Below, piece by piece: positions 33,113 through 43,984 of a stretch of 64,000 bases of DNA. The position numbers were made by a program, and so were the translations under genes. The stretch spans positions 5,529,338 through 5,593,337 of the forward strand of contig PCDI01000001.1 of assembly GCA_002778195.1 (NCBI GenBank). Reading direction: 5' to 3'. The notes beneath the pieces are model-generated. The model searched no databases. It was given only the letters and a program-made list of their open reading frames with translations, and was not told where the DNA came from. How positions within the stretch are numbered: the stretch's first letter is position 1; every line of letters starts with the position of its first letter. The DNA is from Raffaelea ambrosiae (lineage: Eukaryota > Ascomycota > Sordariomycetes > Ophiostomatales > Ophiostomataceae).

Positions 33113-33360
33113 CTGTTGGCTGTATGATGATTCCCGACTCTGCTTATCTGGAGGGCTATCTGTTTTACCTGATGAACATTTTGGAGGACGGGTCATGGTC
33201 CGTTTGACGTTTCTCCGGAAACCTGAGGATCATAAGGTCAAAATTAGGCATTGAATATACCGACTGTCGGTTACCCTGTAGAACAACGCCTGTGCACTTG
33301 TATTTCGTGAAATCCTTAACAGAAACGCGCTGAAGATATTAGCCTCTCTCTCTCTCTCTC
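33113..33360. other. 3' flank of APH-like gene with TC microsatellite
   Basis: Short interval ending in a (TC)n run at 33344-33362. No gene seen. Confidence 0.5.
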
Positions 33361-33510
33361 TTTCTGACTGGAAAACATTTTGTCCAGCTCTTCCCAACTG
33401 TGGCCCAAGTAGCGGGCGGACGGGTACATTAAAATGATAGCGGCCAGCTGGCGGACCTGCAGGATGATGTTGACGACAAAGGCATTGCTGACGCCGGAAA
33501 CGCGGCAGAA
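33361..33510 (-). pseudogene. Relic of an MFS sugar transporter
   Basis: A 50-codon open stretch on the minus strand reads YFCRVSGVSNAFVVNIILQ, which resembles the TM7 region of fungal sugar porters. After about ten residues it continues directly with GHSWEELDKMFSSQKE, which resembles their C-terminal cytoplasmic end. The roughly 150 residues that normally separate these parts are absent. There is no start codon and no flanking exon that I can join. This is best explained as a deletion-decayed fragment. The assignment rests on motif resemblance only. Confidence 0.5.
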
Positions 33511-33999
33511 GTAGGTACCGTACTATTTCAACCCTCCTGGTTAGACTTTGTTCCATCTTTGTGTGGAAAGAGAACCAGAGTGCAAAAAGAAAAAAAAAGA
33601 AAAAAAAAGAAAAAAAACTTTAGAGAACCCACCCGCCGTAGCCGTCTTGGCTGGACTGGAGATCTTGGTCTATGTTTATTAGTGAGAGCACACGCAAGCT
33701 GACTTCTAGCTAGGAAGACACGAACGTCCCGGACGGTCATCGATCATTTGTGTCCTTGAACTTGTCGCTGGCGTCTTGCCAGAACGGCGCAAAATTTAAA
33801 AACTCTAGAAGCACAACAATCAAGCCCCGCAAATCTTCTGACATCTATGGGGTGATGCCAACTCCCGATCGGGAATCTACACCCGCTTATAGCATGCTCC
33901 ATTTTTATCTACGCCAAGACAAACTCGGCCGAGTCATGCCAGCGCTCCGTTAGGGTATCATCAATAGTGGAAACGGATTACGCAACCGTGAATAAGCCT
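33511..33999. other. Intergenic, no gene seen
   Basis: Contains A-rich runs at 33585-33617. No recognisable coding sequence. Confidence 0.5.
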
Positions 34000-35013
34000 A
34001 CAATACAAATATTTTTATTTTAAAACGTCGAGTAATTCGCAAAGCACTGCCCACTTGACTAAACCAATTTCGGTGATTTTCCTGATCACGGCCTGGGTAG
34101 TGCCTAAGCAAAGTGAGCAGGGTGGAATATTCGGCCGGTGGCTGGTGAGGGCAATCCATGCGTAATACAACAGCCAGAGCAGCCGCCGCCCAAAACGCCG
34201 ACATAGCAAAGCGATACGTCAGACTTCGTCCAAAGGGAATGGCTGCGCCGTGGGTGTCAAAGTATCGCCAGTAACATGACGAAAAAGCTTTCGCCTCTCG
34301 GCGTCGTCAGGGGCAATGTGCACATAGAGAAGCTGGGCGAACTGGATCGCAAAGCTGCCCGAGTAATAGTCTGCCTGCTTGGAATAGTCGTCCCACGCGC
34401 CGTCTGTGGACCAGCCTTCGCCAACTTTGTATGAGTCCAGACGGGCAAAGGCATCATCTATGAATCGCTGAACTTCTTCCCTTGGAACATCAAAGACCCT
34501 GATCAATGCTAGATTAACGAATATTCGAAACCAAAGCCAGTTGTTCTGGGGCATCTCATGATCGTTGATCTGGCGCAACCAGGACTTGAGGTTCTGCTTG
34601 CCGGATTCGCCGAGGCTGGACATGACCTTGTCGGGGGCCAGGAGCAGCAGGAAGGCAATCGGCTCCATCTCCACCATGCGCTGGTCAAAGTCTTCAATGT
34701 CCCCCCAGTACTCCGGGCTGTCGCGATCGGACCCGGTTTCTAGTCCTCGAAGCCACGGGGAAGTATCGACTCCCTCCTTTTCGGTTCCCTGCCCGTTTCT
34801 GAGCAAGCCCGATATGGCCCAGAGTGGCCGCGCGAAACCTTCGAGCTGGGCCGCGGCATCATCGAAATGTGCGGATGTAGAGGGTCAGAATTTGATGCGC
34901 GCACATCCAGGGGAGCAGTATTGCTGGACAGGCCGCAGCAGAGCCCCTGCCGCTCGAAGGAAATCACATCGAGACTGGAACGCGTTGTCTGCGAAGCCAG
35001 GAACCACTGACAT
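34000..35013 (-). pseudogene. DUF2264-family protein, broken and truncated
   Basis: From the ATG at 35013 the frame encodes VVPGFADNAFQSRCDFLRAA and LLRPVQQYCSPGCARIKF. It then meets TGA at 34887-34885 and continues in the same frame as AHFDDAAAQLEGFARPLW, EYWGDIEDFDQRMVEMEP, NNWLWFRIFVNLAL and ADYYSGSFAIQFAQLLY. Near 34245-34262 the frame shifts; another frame then carries YFDTHGAAIPFGRSLTYRFA and SAFWAAAALAVV. Recognisable similarity stops near 34130, about half way through a family of usually over 600 residues. DUF2264 proteins are uncharacterised in my knowledge. One stop, one frameshift and a missing C-terminal half make this a pseudogene. Confidence 0.8.
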
Positions 35014-35506
35014 GATGCAACTAACAGGGGCAAGGATAGATTGCAGTGTTGGAGTGGAGGAGCTGGCGATCAACGTGAACAAGAGCGCCTTGTTCAAGTT
35101 CCCCGCAAATACAATTATTGCAACTGCACTTAAGACTATGCATACATGTACGGGTCTCATTTAAGCCTGAGCTAACCGCACCGGCCATCGGGATTCGGGA
35201 CAGGCGGCCGCGAGTCCGGAGTGCCCTGCAGATGATACTAGCTGAATCAGTACATTGGTGTCGTGGGGGGTAAATTGGAGAGGAGGCCTTATCTCCTGCT
35301 GGAATTGGAGAAGGGGGAGACGGGGAGTGTGTGTGCGTGGTTCTTTGAGCCTAAGATACCATTGCAAGTACTGGGTACATCGACATGATGACGCTCCAAC
35401 GTCAAATGCCGGCGGCACCACCTTGGGGGGATTTCGCCCCCTCATCCGTAGACTCACTTCTTGAAAATCCAAAACCATACAAAGGGACATTATATCCAAT
35501 ACCACA
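35014..35506. other. Intergenic, no gene seen
   Basis: Promoter region of the alpha/beta hydrolase and the upstream flank of the DUF2264 pseudogene. No recognisable site. Confidence 0.5.
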
Positions 35507-36633
35507 ATGGCAGACGAATGGTCGACTGGCTATGAAATCTTCCAGCTTGGAGACCTGAGTCTCCAGTCCGGCGAAACACTGCCCGGCGCCTTCCTGGCCT
35601 ACAAGACGTTTGGCGATAAGAACAATCCGTGCATCATCAACACAACTTGCTATGCTGCTTGTAGGTACTCGTCCTCGATGTCTTTGGTATGGCAAGACCA
35701 AGACTGACCATGGCAGCAATCAAGGACCACAGGGGCATTGTGGGGCCGTCCAGTGCCTCCCTGGACCCGACAAAGTATTTCATCGTCGTTCCTGCTCTCA
35801 TCGGCAACGGCGAGAGCGTGTCGCCTTCGAACCGGCCCGACCTCCAGGGCAAGTTCCCGGTGATCACGTTCTACGACAACGTCGCCGCCCAGTACAAGCT
35901 TGTGCACGACGAGTTGGGCGTCGAGCACGTCAAGGCCGTCGTCGGTTTCTCCATGGGCGGCGGACAAGCTTATCAATGGGCCGTGCAGTACCCAGACTAC
36001 CTTGACGTGTCCGTTCCCATCTGCGCCTCGGCCAAGACGGCGATCCACAACAACGTCTTTCTGGAGGGCGTCAAGGCGGCCCTGGTGGCGGCTCGGGGAG
36101 GCACCAGCGCTGGCATCGGCAAGGGACAAACGTATCCCGCTTCGGGGCCGTGGACCGCTGAGCAGAAGGAAGTCGGCCTCAAAGCCCTTGGTCGCGTGTA
36201 TGCCGGCTGGGGCTTCAGCCAGGCATTCTACCGCCATCAGTACTACAGCACATACCTGGGCGTCGGCGACATCGACACGTTCTTGGAGTCCTTTTGGGAG
36301 GGCTGGTCGTGCAGAAACGACCCGGAAGACATGCTGCTGATGCTGCAGACGTGGCAGCTGGGGGATGTTTCCAAGACCACCGAAGAGCTGGGCGGTGATC
36401 TAGCCAAAGCCTTGGCGAGCATCAAGTGCAAAGTGCTTGTCGCACCCGGAAAGACAGACCTATACTTCCCTCCAGAGGACTCCCAGTACGAGGTGGAACA
36501 CATGAAGCCGGGGCACGGCATACTGGCTGTCATTCCGAGCATCTGGGGCCACTGGGCTGGTGGTATGGGAGACAGCAAGGAGGACTGGGCTTTCCTGGAC
36601 AAGCGCATGGACGAAGTGTTCACAGGCAAGTGA
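35507..36633 (+). CDS. MetX-like alpha/beta hydrolase
   Basis: Two exons: 35507-35660 and 35717-36633, 356 residues (intron GTAGGT...GGCAG). The protein follows the homoserine O-acetyltransferase (MetX)-like branch of alpha/beta hydrolases: FLAYKTFG early, FIVVPALIGNGESVSPSN, the nucleophile elbow GFSMGGGQAYQWA with Ser130, a late Asp in PGKTDLYFP and the catalytic His in IWGHWAGG. There is no signal peptide. Many fungal members of this branch are not true methionine-pathway enzymes and act as acyltransferases or hydrolases on unknown substrates, so the activity is left open. It is followed on the same strand by the LaeA-like methyltransferase. Confidence 0.85.
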
Positions 36634-37253
36634 GTCTTGGTAGCTGAGGCTATCGCAACAGAACTGCCAGCCTGTTTTTTTTTGGCGCACGCGGTTTTTG
36701 ACCCCCTTTTGGCTGCAGCCCCGTTCAACGTGACTTTCGTGAGACTTAGGTAAATGGTTGGATCGAAAGACTCATCCATTTCCCCAATCATATAGTGACA
36801 TTCTACAAAACCAACTCCTCGACACTACTTCATCTCAGTAGACCCAGCAGAGTCGTGACTATGCGATGCATCCAGTTGCTGGTCCTTTTTCCTCCGCATG
36901 CGTCGGTGGCTCCTCAGTCTTCTCAGAACGGTGAATTATGCCTCATAGCACACCATCGTCAGTTTTTCTACTGCCCGCCGTTCGCGCAAAACTGCTACAC
37001 AGGCGGCTCCACTCATTCCCAATAACGCTAGCCCAGTTCCGTAGCTGCATACGGGCAATCTCGTACATCGATGGATGCCACGTAGCACTCGCATTCGGGG
37101 GGCTCGGCCGCGGTCAGATCCATGCTACCTCCCCTCGCAGGATCTTAAAGAGGGGCAGACACATCATTTTCATCAAAGCTTTTGTTCGTGCCTGGTCTGT
37201 CGACCGCCCCTTGCATTCTTTCTCCCAACAGCTGCCAACCATCTAGCCATACC
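36634..37253. other. Intergenic, no gene seen
   Basis: 3' flank of the hydrolase and promoter of the methyltransferase. No motif recognised. Confidence 0.5.
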
Positions 37254-39023
37254 ATGGCCGACACAGACCGCGAGCCGGAGCCCAACGCGGCCTTGGAAGC
37301 AGACAACGGCGACGATCTGGTAGGAACGATCGATCGACAAGCCGTCTAACATCTGCTAACTTGATTTTGTGTCCCATCCAGGCCGTTGACCCGTTGGCCC
37401 ACGACGATGACTCTGCTTATGCCGAGGTAAGATGTCGTAGCACCCCAGGCTCGCCCAAACGTAAGAGGAAAGATGCTGACCACCACCAGTCTCTCTTTAC
37501 AGACACGTCGCTGACGTCCATACACTCCAGCATCCTGGCCTACCAGGAAGAGAACGGCCGAACATACCATGCTCTGAATGCGGGGAGTAAGTGGGATTGT
37601 CTGCCCATTGTGTCTGGGCGCTCCACACCCGAGGTCGTCGCTTGCCGTCCCCGAAACTGACACATCACACAGAATACCTGCTTCCCAATGACGACGTAAG
37701 TTGTGGGCAGCCACCGGTCAGGCCATGATCTACATAGTACGAACGGTGTGCTCACCATCCCCCACAGCTAGAGCAAGAACGTCTAGGTATGGGTTCCGAA
37801 GCTCGCGCATGTGGAGACATGCTTTTGGTGGGGAAGAGGGGCTCACGATGATGCGTCACTAGATGTCAACCACAACCTCATGCTTCTTACCTTGGACGGC
37901 CGGCTGGCGTGGTGCCCGAAGAACGACAATGCTAGTCGGGTCCTAGACGTGGGCACCGGAACAGGTGAGCTCTTTCGCATGTTCCATGGCTTCGTAGCCT
38001 CGTGCATTCCATTCCGCTGACGGCGTCCAAACGAACAAACACAGGAATCTGGGCCATTGATTTTGGTAACTACTGATATGACCTCAGACCATCGATGTCC
38101 ACTGCTATCTCGACCATCGAACTGACCTTTTCCCCTTCTTTTCTTCGCTATAGCCGACAGTCATCCCGAAGCCGAGGCAAGATCTCTGCCCACTTGCATC
38201 CACCCATGCCTTCTCACGACATTCCTGGCTAATTGTACAACAGGTCATCGGTGTAGATCTTAGTCCGATCCAGCCGAGCTTGTAAGGCTTTTTTTTTTTT
38301 CACTTCACTGTCCTTACTTGGTTCGTCTGAATACGCATTAAGTACTAAGACGAGCCGTCCTTGCTTGCAGTGTGCCGCCGAATTGTTCTTTCGAAGTCGA
38401 CGATGTCGAGAAGGACTGGACATGGAACAGAAAGTTTGACTTCATCTACTGCCGTGGCCTGACCGGTGCTTTCAAGGACCACGAGGCCATCATCAAGAAG
38501 TGCTTCAAGTAGGTAGACGGTCCATGGAAGAGAGGAAGGCGATGGAACAGACGGAAGCATGTCACAGACTAACACAAACGTCTCGCCCTGCGCCCACAGC
38601 CATCTCGAGCCTGGCGGCTACCTCGAGATGTGGGACGTCAGCTTTCCCGTCCAGTCCGACGACGGCACGTTGACTCCCGAACACGCCATGCACAAGATGG
38701 CCGTGTGCACCGTCGAGGCCGCTGCCAGCCTCGGCCAGCCCATCAACAACGCGCCCCAGTACCACGATATGTTTACCCGCGCCGGCTTCGAGGACATCCA
38801 CCACAGGATGTTCAAGCACCCGAGCAACCGCTGGCCGCAGGACCCCAAGTTCAAGCAGCTGGGCATGTGGAACTGCGCCAACATTGACCGGGGCATCGAG
38901 GGCCTGACGCTGGCTCTATTTACACGGGGTCTGGGCATGACGCGCGAAGAATGCATGCGGATATCAGCAGAGGCGCGCAAAGAGCTCAAGAACCCGAGCA
39001 TCCACATGTACTGGCCGATGTAA
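37254..39023 (+). CDS. LaeA-like SAM-dependent methyltransferase, 11 exons
   Basis: Exons: 37254-37319, 37382-37426, 37490-37586, 37673-37695, 37768-37786, 37863-37964, 38045-38065, 38154-38176, 38244-38281, 38371-38508 and 38600-39023; 331 residues. The class I methyltransferase motifs are clear: motif I RVLDVGTGTGIWAIDFAD, then EVIGVDLSPIQPSFVPPNC, FEVDDVEKDWTW, FDFIYCRGL and HLEPGGYLEMWD. The N-terminus has ILAYQEENGRTYHA, typical of fungal UMTA/LaeA-like proteins, many of which act in secondary metabolism or small-molecule methylation. Exons of 19, 21, 23 and 23 bases are unusually short. The intron after exon 8 begins GC (GCAAGA) and ends CAACAG; splicing there gives the expected PEAEVIGVDLS. 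No metabolite backbone gene is nearby, so it does not mark an obvious cluster. Confidence 0.9.
38177..38243 (+). other. GC-AG intron
   Basis: Donor GAG/GCAAGA and acceptor CAACAG/GTC. No GT donor nearby keeps the conserved EVIGVDLS reading. Confidence 0.75.
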
Positions 39024-39424
39024 GGGTTTCCCGGGAAAGGGGAGCTAGAAGCGGGCGAGATCCAAAAATGAAATGCCCATACTAATGCACTGCGTAGGTG
39101 GGGATGCTATGGTCGGAAACCGAAGGCGACGTAGGCCTCTGGTTGACGCTGTGTTGTGGTAGACGAGCCTCCATGGTCTGTTTCGTTTCTTGGGCGTGGC
39201 TCGAAACGATTTGTTGCGCTTCGGCATCATTATCCAAGACTGCAGTCTTGATTGGGGGTTTTTTTTTTTCGCAAAGAAAGCACGGAGCAATTGGTTCAGA
39301 CTGCAAATCATCGTTCTGTATTCTCCCCGTACATTATGCAATAGAACATATTTCACCCGTCGTTGACAAGAGAAACAGAGGAGTTGGACCTGATTTTATC
39401 ATTTATTTTGATTGTGCTTACCTT
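39024..39424. other. Convergent 3' ends, no gene seen
   Basis: Shared 3' flank of the methyltransferase (+) and dehydrogenase (-). Contains a T-run at 39260-39269. Confidence 0.5.
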
Positions 39425-40716
39425 TTACTCTTGGTTCATAATCACGATCTTGATGTCCTTCCTCGCGTGCTGGGCCAAAAAGGCTTCGGGGGCTTTTGTA
39501 AGGGGGTATGTAGACGTGACTAGAGGCTTGAGGTTGACCAGCTTCCGACTCAGCAGGCTGATAGCCTCGGCAAAGCAACCAGGCGTGTAGCGAACAGTGC
39601 CTGAATTAACAAGACACAAACGAGAAATGTCAGTCGCGTACCATTTCCTCGTCCTGTGACAGATCGAATACGTACCCTTGATATTCAGCTCCCGGGCTGT
39701 CAGCAGGAAAAGAGGGACGGCCGTGAGGGGCTTGCCCAAGCCAGCTTGGATACCTGTTGTTTGTGTCAGCCACCAGGGTAATGAAAGAGGAGAGAATGAT
39801 TAGTGTTCGCGATAATTTGACGTACATGTGCCTCCCGACTTGAGCATGCAGATGGCCATCTGGGCACAGGTCTCAGCACCACTGGCCTCGACCGTCACGT
39901 CAAAGCCCTCGCCAACATTGTACTTGGTCGTGACTTCTTTGGCGTAGGCGGTGGCAAATTCCAGACTCTCCTTGTCGGTATTCTTGGGTGTGACGACGGC
40001 TTCATCGGCGCCGTAGGACTTGGCAAACTGCGTTCGCGACTCTTCAATGTCGAACATGACGACCTTTTTCACGCCGTATGCCTTGGCCACGGCGAGGATG
40101 AGGAGGCCGAGGGGACCGCAACCACTGGGGAGGGGAAAGACAGGCTGTCAGCTTCTGGGTGACTGTGGGGTGTATGTGGGAAAAAAACTCGAGCTTACAA
40201 AATAGCCAAAGTCTGGTGGGCATTGAGCGCTGCTCGTCTCCCCAGCTGCACAGCAATGGCCAGCGGCTGGATCGCACCCGCCTCCTCCCACGACACGTTC
40301 TCGGGGATGGGAACCGTCATGGATGCCCGGCAGGTCACGTACTGGCACAGCGTGCCGTCGGTCGGGTCCAGTCCGCAGTACTTGAGGTTCGCGCAGGTGT
40401 TGGGGTTGCCGCGCACGCAAAACTCGCACTCCATGCAGGGGAAGCCGGGCTCGACGGCCACACGCTGGCCGACTGTCCGGTCCTTCACGCCCTTGCCCAC
40501 CATCTTGATGATGCCGGAAGACTCATGGCCGAGCACGAGCTGCCGGGACACCTTGTCACTCTCCCAGTTGTGGCAGTCCGAGCCGCAGATGCCGGTGGCG
40601 ATGATCTCGACGAGGACTTCCTTGTCGCCGGGGGCCACCACGGGGCGCTGCTGGATAGCAAGCTGCCGCGCGCCCGTCCAGACGACGGCGCGGTTGGATG
40701 TAGGGAGGCCTGTCAT
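39425..40716 (-). CDS. Zinc-dependent polyol (sorbitol/xylitol-type) dehydrogenase
   Basis: Four exons: 40716-40199, 40124-39826, 39753-39676 and 39600-39425, 356 residues. It is a medium-chain dehydrogenase/reductase. The catalytic zinc region is GICGSDCHNWE with GHESSG and FPCMEC; structural zinc cysteines are in CMECEFCVRGNPNTC; the nucleotide fold is FGCGPLGLLILAVAKAYG followed by VVMFDIEESR, whose Asp favours NAD over NADP. The family oxidises sorbitol, xylitol or L-arabinitol. The C-terminus TYPLTKAPEAFLAQ also fits. It is divergent from an anion transporter, which suggests a shared substrate pathway. Which polyol is used cannot be read from the sequence. Confidence 0.88.
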
Positions 40717-41332
40717 GGTCGTTTGGTGGTACTAGGAGGGGGGAGTGTGGGTGGTGTGTCGCAGCTGGGAGAAGAAGAGACCAGGTGGACGGCGATACTA
40801 ATCAAAGGAATTGCACTTCCAAAAGCAGGCAGAGCAAGATAACTTAAAATGTTCGACCCTCCATTAGAACAGGCAACCCTAATACCAGTCGGGACATCCT
40901 TTTTTCAATAGAAGAAAGATAACTATGGCCAAAGCTATCGATGCAGGAAAACGTTGTGTCGGGGACGGAGCTCGGGCCGGGGGCAGGGATGCACCGCAAA
41001 ATCTAGCTTATCAGTGGGATCGTGCACTGTTGCGAACCATGGATCCAGACATCCGCGTGGCCACTGATTATCGTATTCTGGGAACTGCCGAGAGGTCCTT
41101 CCCCTGGTCGAGTGGCCGGGGGCGGAGGTCCCATAAAGATCGCGACGTTGCAGGCTGAGATCCTCTGTTGATAGATCAAAACGCTCCTCGTTCACTCTTG
41201 CCATCCCTCTATTTGACCGTGTCTCTGACTGTGCCGTGTTGTCTCTTGGCTGTATATCACAGCTGCAATTGAGTAGAGCCGGGAAACTGCGGCGGGCCTG
41301 TTTACTTACACAGCCCCCATTCCCCTGTTACC
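40717..41332. promoter_or_regulatory. Bidirectional promoter, dehydrogenase / MFS transporter
   Basis: About 615 bases between divergent starts at 40716 (-) and 41333 (+). No other gene is seen; I could not recognise a specific operator. Confidence 0.5.
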
Positions 41333-42998
41333 ATGGACCGTCCTAGCACGGCCAAAGACAAGCCTGTCGAGGCTGCTGTTGCCGACGACGTCCAGTCCGG
41401 CACCACAGCCCCGACAGCCAGCTGGGATGCTGCGGCCGAGAAGGCTCTCGTGCGCAAGATCGACATGCGCATCTTTCCCGTCATGCTCGTCCTCTTCATC
41501 CTCAACTTTATCGACCGCAACAACTTTGCCAATGCCCGCCTCAAGGGGCTGGAGGCGGACCTCCGCCTGACCGACGTGCAGTACCAGACGTGCATTTCCA
41601 TTCTGCTCGTCGGCTATGTCACCATGCAGGTGCCGTCCAACATGCTGCTCAACAGCATCACCCGTCCCAGCTGGTATCTCTGCGGATGCATCGCCACGTG
41701 GGGTGTGATCTCGGCCTGCACGGGTGCCGTGCACAACGCTGCGGGCGCCATCATGTGCCGCTTCTTCCTCGGCTGCGTCGAGGCCAGCTTCTTCCCCGGA
41801 AGCTTGTATCTGCTGTCGCGGTGGTACACCCGCAAGGAGATGCAGCTGCGCGTCACCATCCTCAACGCCGGCAACCTGGCCGCGCAGGCCTTTGGCGGCC
41901 TCATCGCCGCCGGCATCTTGGCCGACATGCAAGGCGACAAGGGCCTCGCCGCTTGGCGCTGGTTGTTCATTATCGAGGGCGCCATCACGGTTGTAGCCGC
42001 TGGGCTGACCGTGTTCATTCTCCCCGACTACCCGGGCACGACTAAGTGGCTGTCCCAGATCGAGCAGACGATCGCCATCCGGCGGCTGGAGCTGGACGCC
42101 GGCGAGGACCCGGCCATGCTGGAGGGCCCGACGGCGATGCAAGGCCTTCGTATGGCTGTTACGGACACCAAGGTGTGGCTTCTGAGCCTGACCTACTTTG
42201 CCACCATCATGGGTCTAAGCGTATGTTTTGAGGCATTGTGGAATGTTTTCTTTTTTTCTCTTTTCTTTTTTTTTCTTTTTTTTTCTCTTCTATTTCTTTG
42301 TTTACTTCTTGATGATTAACATCCCCAGTTCTCCTTCTTCTTCCCGACTATCACCCAATCCCTTGGCTACAACACGACCGAGACCCTCCTCTTGACGGCA
42401 CCACCCTGGATCTGGGCCATCCTTGTCTCGCTTCCCAATGCCTGGCACGCCGATCGTACTGGTGAACGGTTCTTCCACTACTTCGGTCCGGCTCTCGCCT
42501 GCATTGTTGGCTACATCATCTCGGGCACCACAAAAACCACTGGCCCTCGTTACTTTTCCATGTTTCTGATGACAAGTAAGCCGTCCTTCCACGAATGCGT
42601 GTATGCGCATCTGTACATGCTAACACGTCGTAGCCGGATACGCCTCTGGCTTTGTCATGCTCGCTTGGGTTTCCAACACGGTTCCCGGTCCACCTGCCAA
42701 GAAGGCTGCCGCTATTGCCATGGTCAACGCTATGGGTAACATCGGCAGCATCCCCGGCACGTACATCTGGCAATCCAAGTTTGGCCCGTTGTATGTCAAG
42801 CCGTTTGGTGCCGAGATTGCCATCCTCGGTTTCGCCGGCATTTGTGGTTTCGGTCTCCGCATGTACCTGCGCCAGTTGAACAAGAAGCTCGACCAAGAGG
42901 AGGGCGTCTCTATTGTACCTTTGGAGGGAAAGGCAACGAAGGAAGGTCTGGAGGGTGGCTCTACCGAGACTATTCGTGGTTTCCGCTACCTGTATTAA
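41333..42998 (+). CDS. MFS transporter, Dal5-like anion:cation symporter family
   Basis: Three exons: 41333-42220, 42329-42575 and 42634-42998, 499 residues, 12 predicted membrane segments. Signatures of the Dal5/allantoate-type group are FILNFIDRNNFANARL after TM1, GYVTMQVPSNMLLN, FLGCVEASFFPGSLYLLSRW and LPDYPGTTKWLS. The second half includes FSMFLMTTGYASGFVMLAW and WQSKFGPLYVKPFG. Members import carboxylates or related anions such as allantoate, nicotinate, pantothenate or sugar acids. Its divergence from a polyol dehydrogenase and closeness to an aldolase make a sugar acid or related anion a reasonable guess. Intron 1 contains a long T-rich tract just after the donor. Confidence 0.9.
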
Positions 42999-43409
42999 GC
43001 TGCGGGCCAAATCTCCTTTATTTCTTTATTATCATTTCTTTGAAAATTATGCCTTGTGGCTGTAATAAATAACGGTATTACTTCAATCTTCGATTTTAAC
43101 GCCGGTATCTGGCTTGACAATAACAATTATCGACATTCTCTCGTTTACCATTTGCTGACCGCTGTTCCCTTGCAGTTCTGGGGTAATTCGGCCCTCTGTA
43201 GGGTTAGAAATGCCTGCTACAAGTTCTCGTTGCTGACACGAGAGGCGGATGGACTGCGTATCTGGCGGGTATCTATTGTTAAAAAAATGGGAATGCCTTA
43301 CGGGATTCGAGTATCTTAATAAATACAGACTGAAACTCCATAAACGCTTGCTTTTGCCACAAAATGTCCCAAACGAGGCATACAAAATGCGACAAAAAAG
43401 AATCTACCT
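42999..43409. other. Intergenic, no gene seen
   Basis: 3' flank of the MFS gene, AT-rich. No recognisable coding sequence. Confidence 0.5.
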
Positions 43410-43984
43410 TCAAGTTTCCTCCTCAGTGATGTCCTTTAAAGTAGAATACATCTTTGCACCAATTGTGCGGATCTGCGACTCCTCGGAACGGCTAAGTTGG
43501 GGTTTGTCGTCGTTAGGCTGGTCAGGCGCACTTTCATCTGACGACGACATGTTCTTCTGGCGCTTCGGGGCTTGTTCATCCCAAGTATCATCATAAGGTT
43601 CACTATTGTCACTGCTTTGGCCATCCCTGTCATATTCAACAGCTGGCCCTGGTGCTAGGCGTTTTCACAATGGCGTGGCAGACCAGGAGCCACCACCACC
43701 GTATTTGGCGATCAGGTCGGTTTTCTTGGCCTTCTGGATGACAGGCTAGTTGATATCTGCGGCATAAACCTGGATAAAAATCTCTGGGGGGGCTTGGAGG
43801 ATGTAATCCTTCATCTGCAAAAGAATGGTCCACGCAAATCGTGCAAACAAAAAGGGCGTCGTGTCGGGTTTGAGTCCACTGGTGACGACATTGTACGCGA
43901 AAATGGATGCCTAACAATGAGGCATCCGATTTACACTAACGAGGGTGGATCAGATTGGATGGTGGTCTTGAGTGTTGCAGCCAT
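43410..43984 (-). pseudogene. Unrecognised small gene with internal stops
   Basis: From the ATG at 43984 the minus strand encodes MAATLKTTIQSDPPS. A 62-base intron (GTTAGT...CACCAG) would join this to GLKPDTTPFLFARFAW and TILLQMKDYILQAPPEIF. The same frame then meets TAG, resumes as PVIQKAKKTDLIAKYGGGG, meets TGA, and after a frame change ends with an acidic segment (SSDNSEPYDDTWDEQAPKRQ ... LKDITEEET, stop at 43412-43410). The pieces look like one protein with a hydrophobic middle and an acidic C-terminal end. Only introns of under 40 bases could remove the stops, which is shorter than anything else here. Either it is decaying or it has very small introns. I do not recognise the family. Confidence 0.4.

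Noticed and set aside
37254..39023. Secondary-metabolite gene cluster suggested by the LaeA-like protein
   Set aside because: No polyketide, peptide, terpene or other backbone enzyme in the window.
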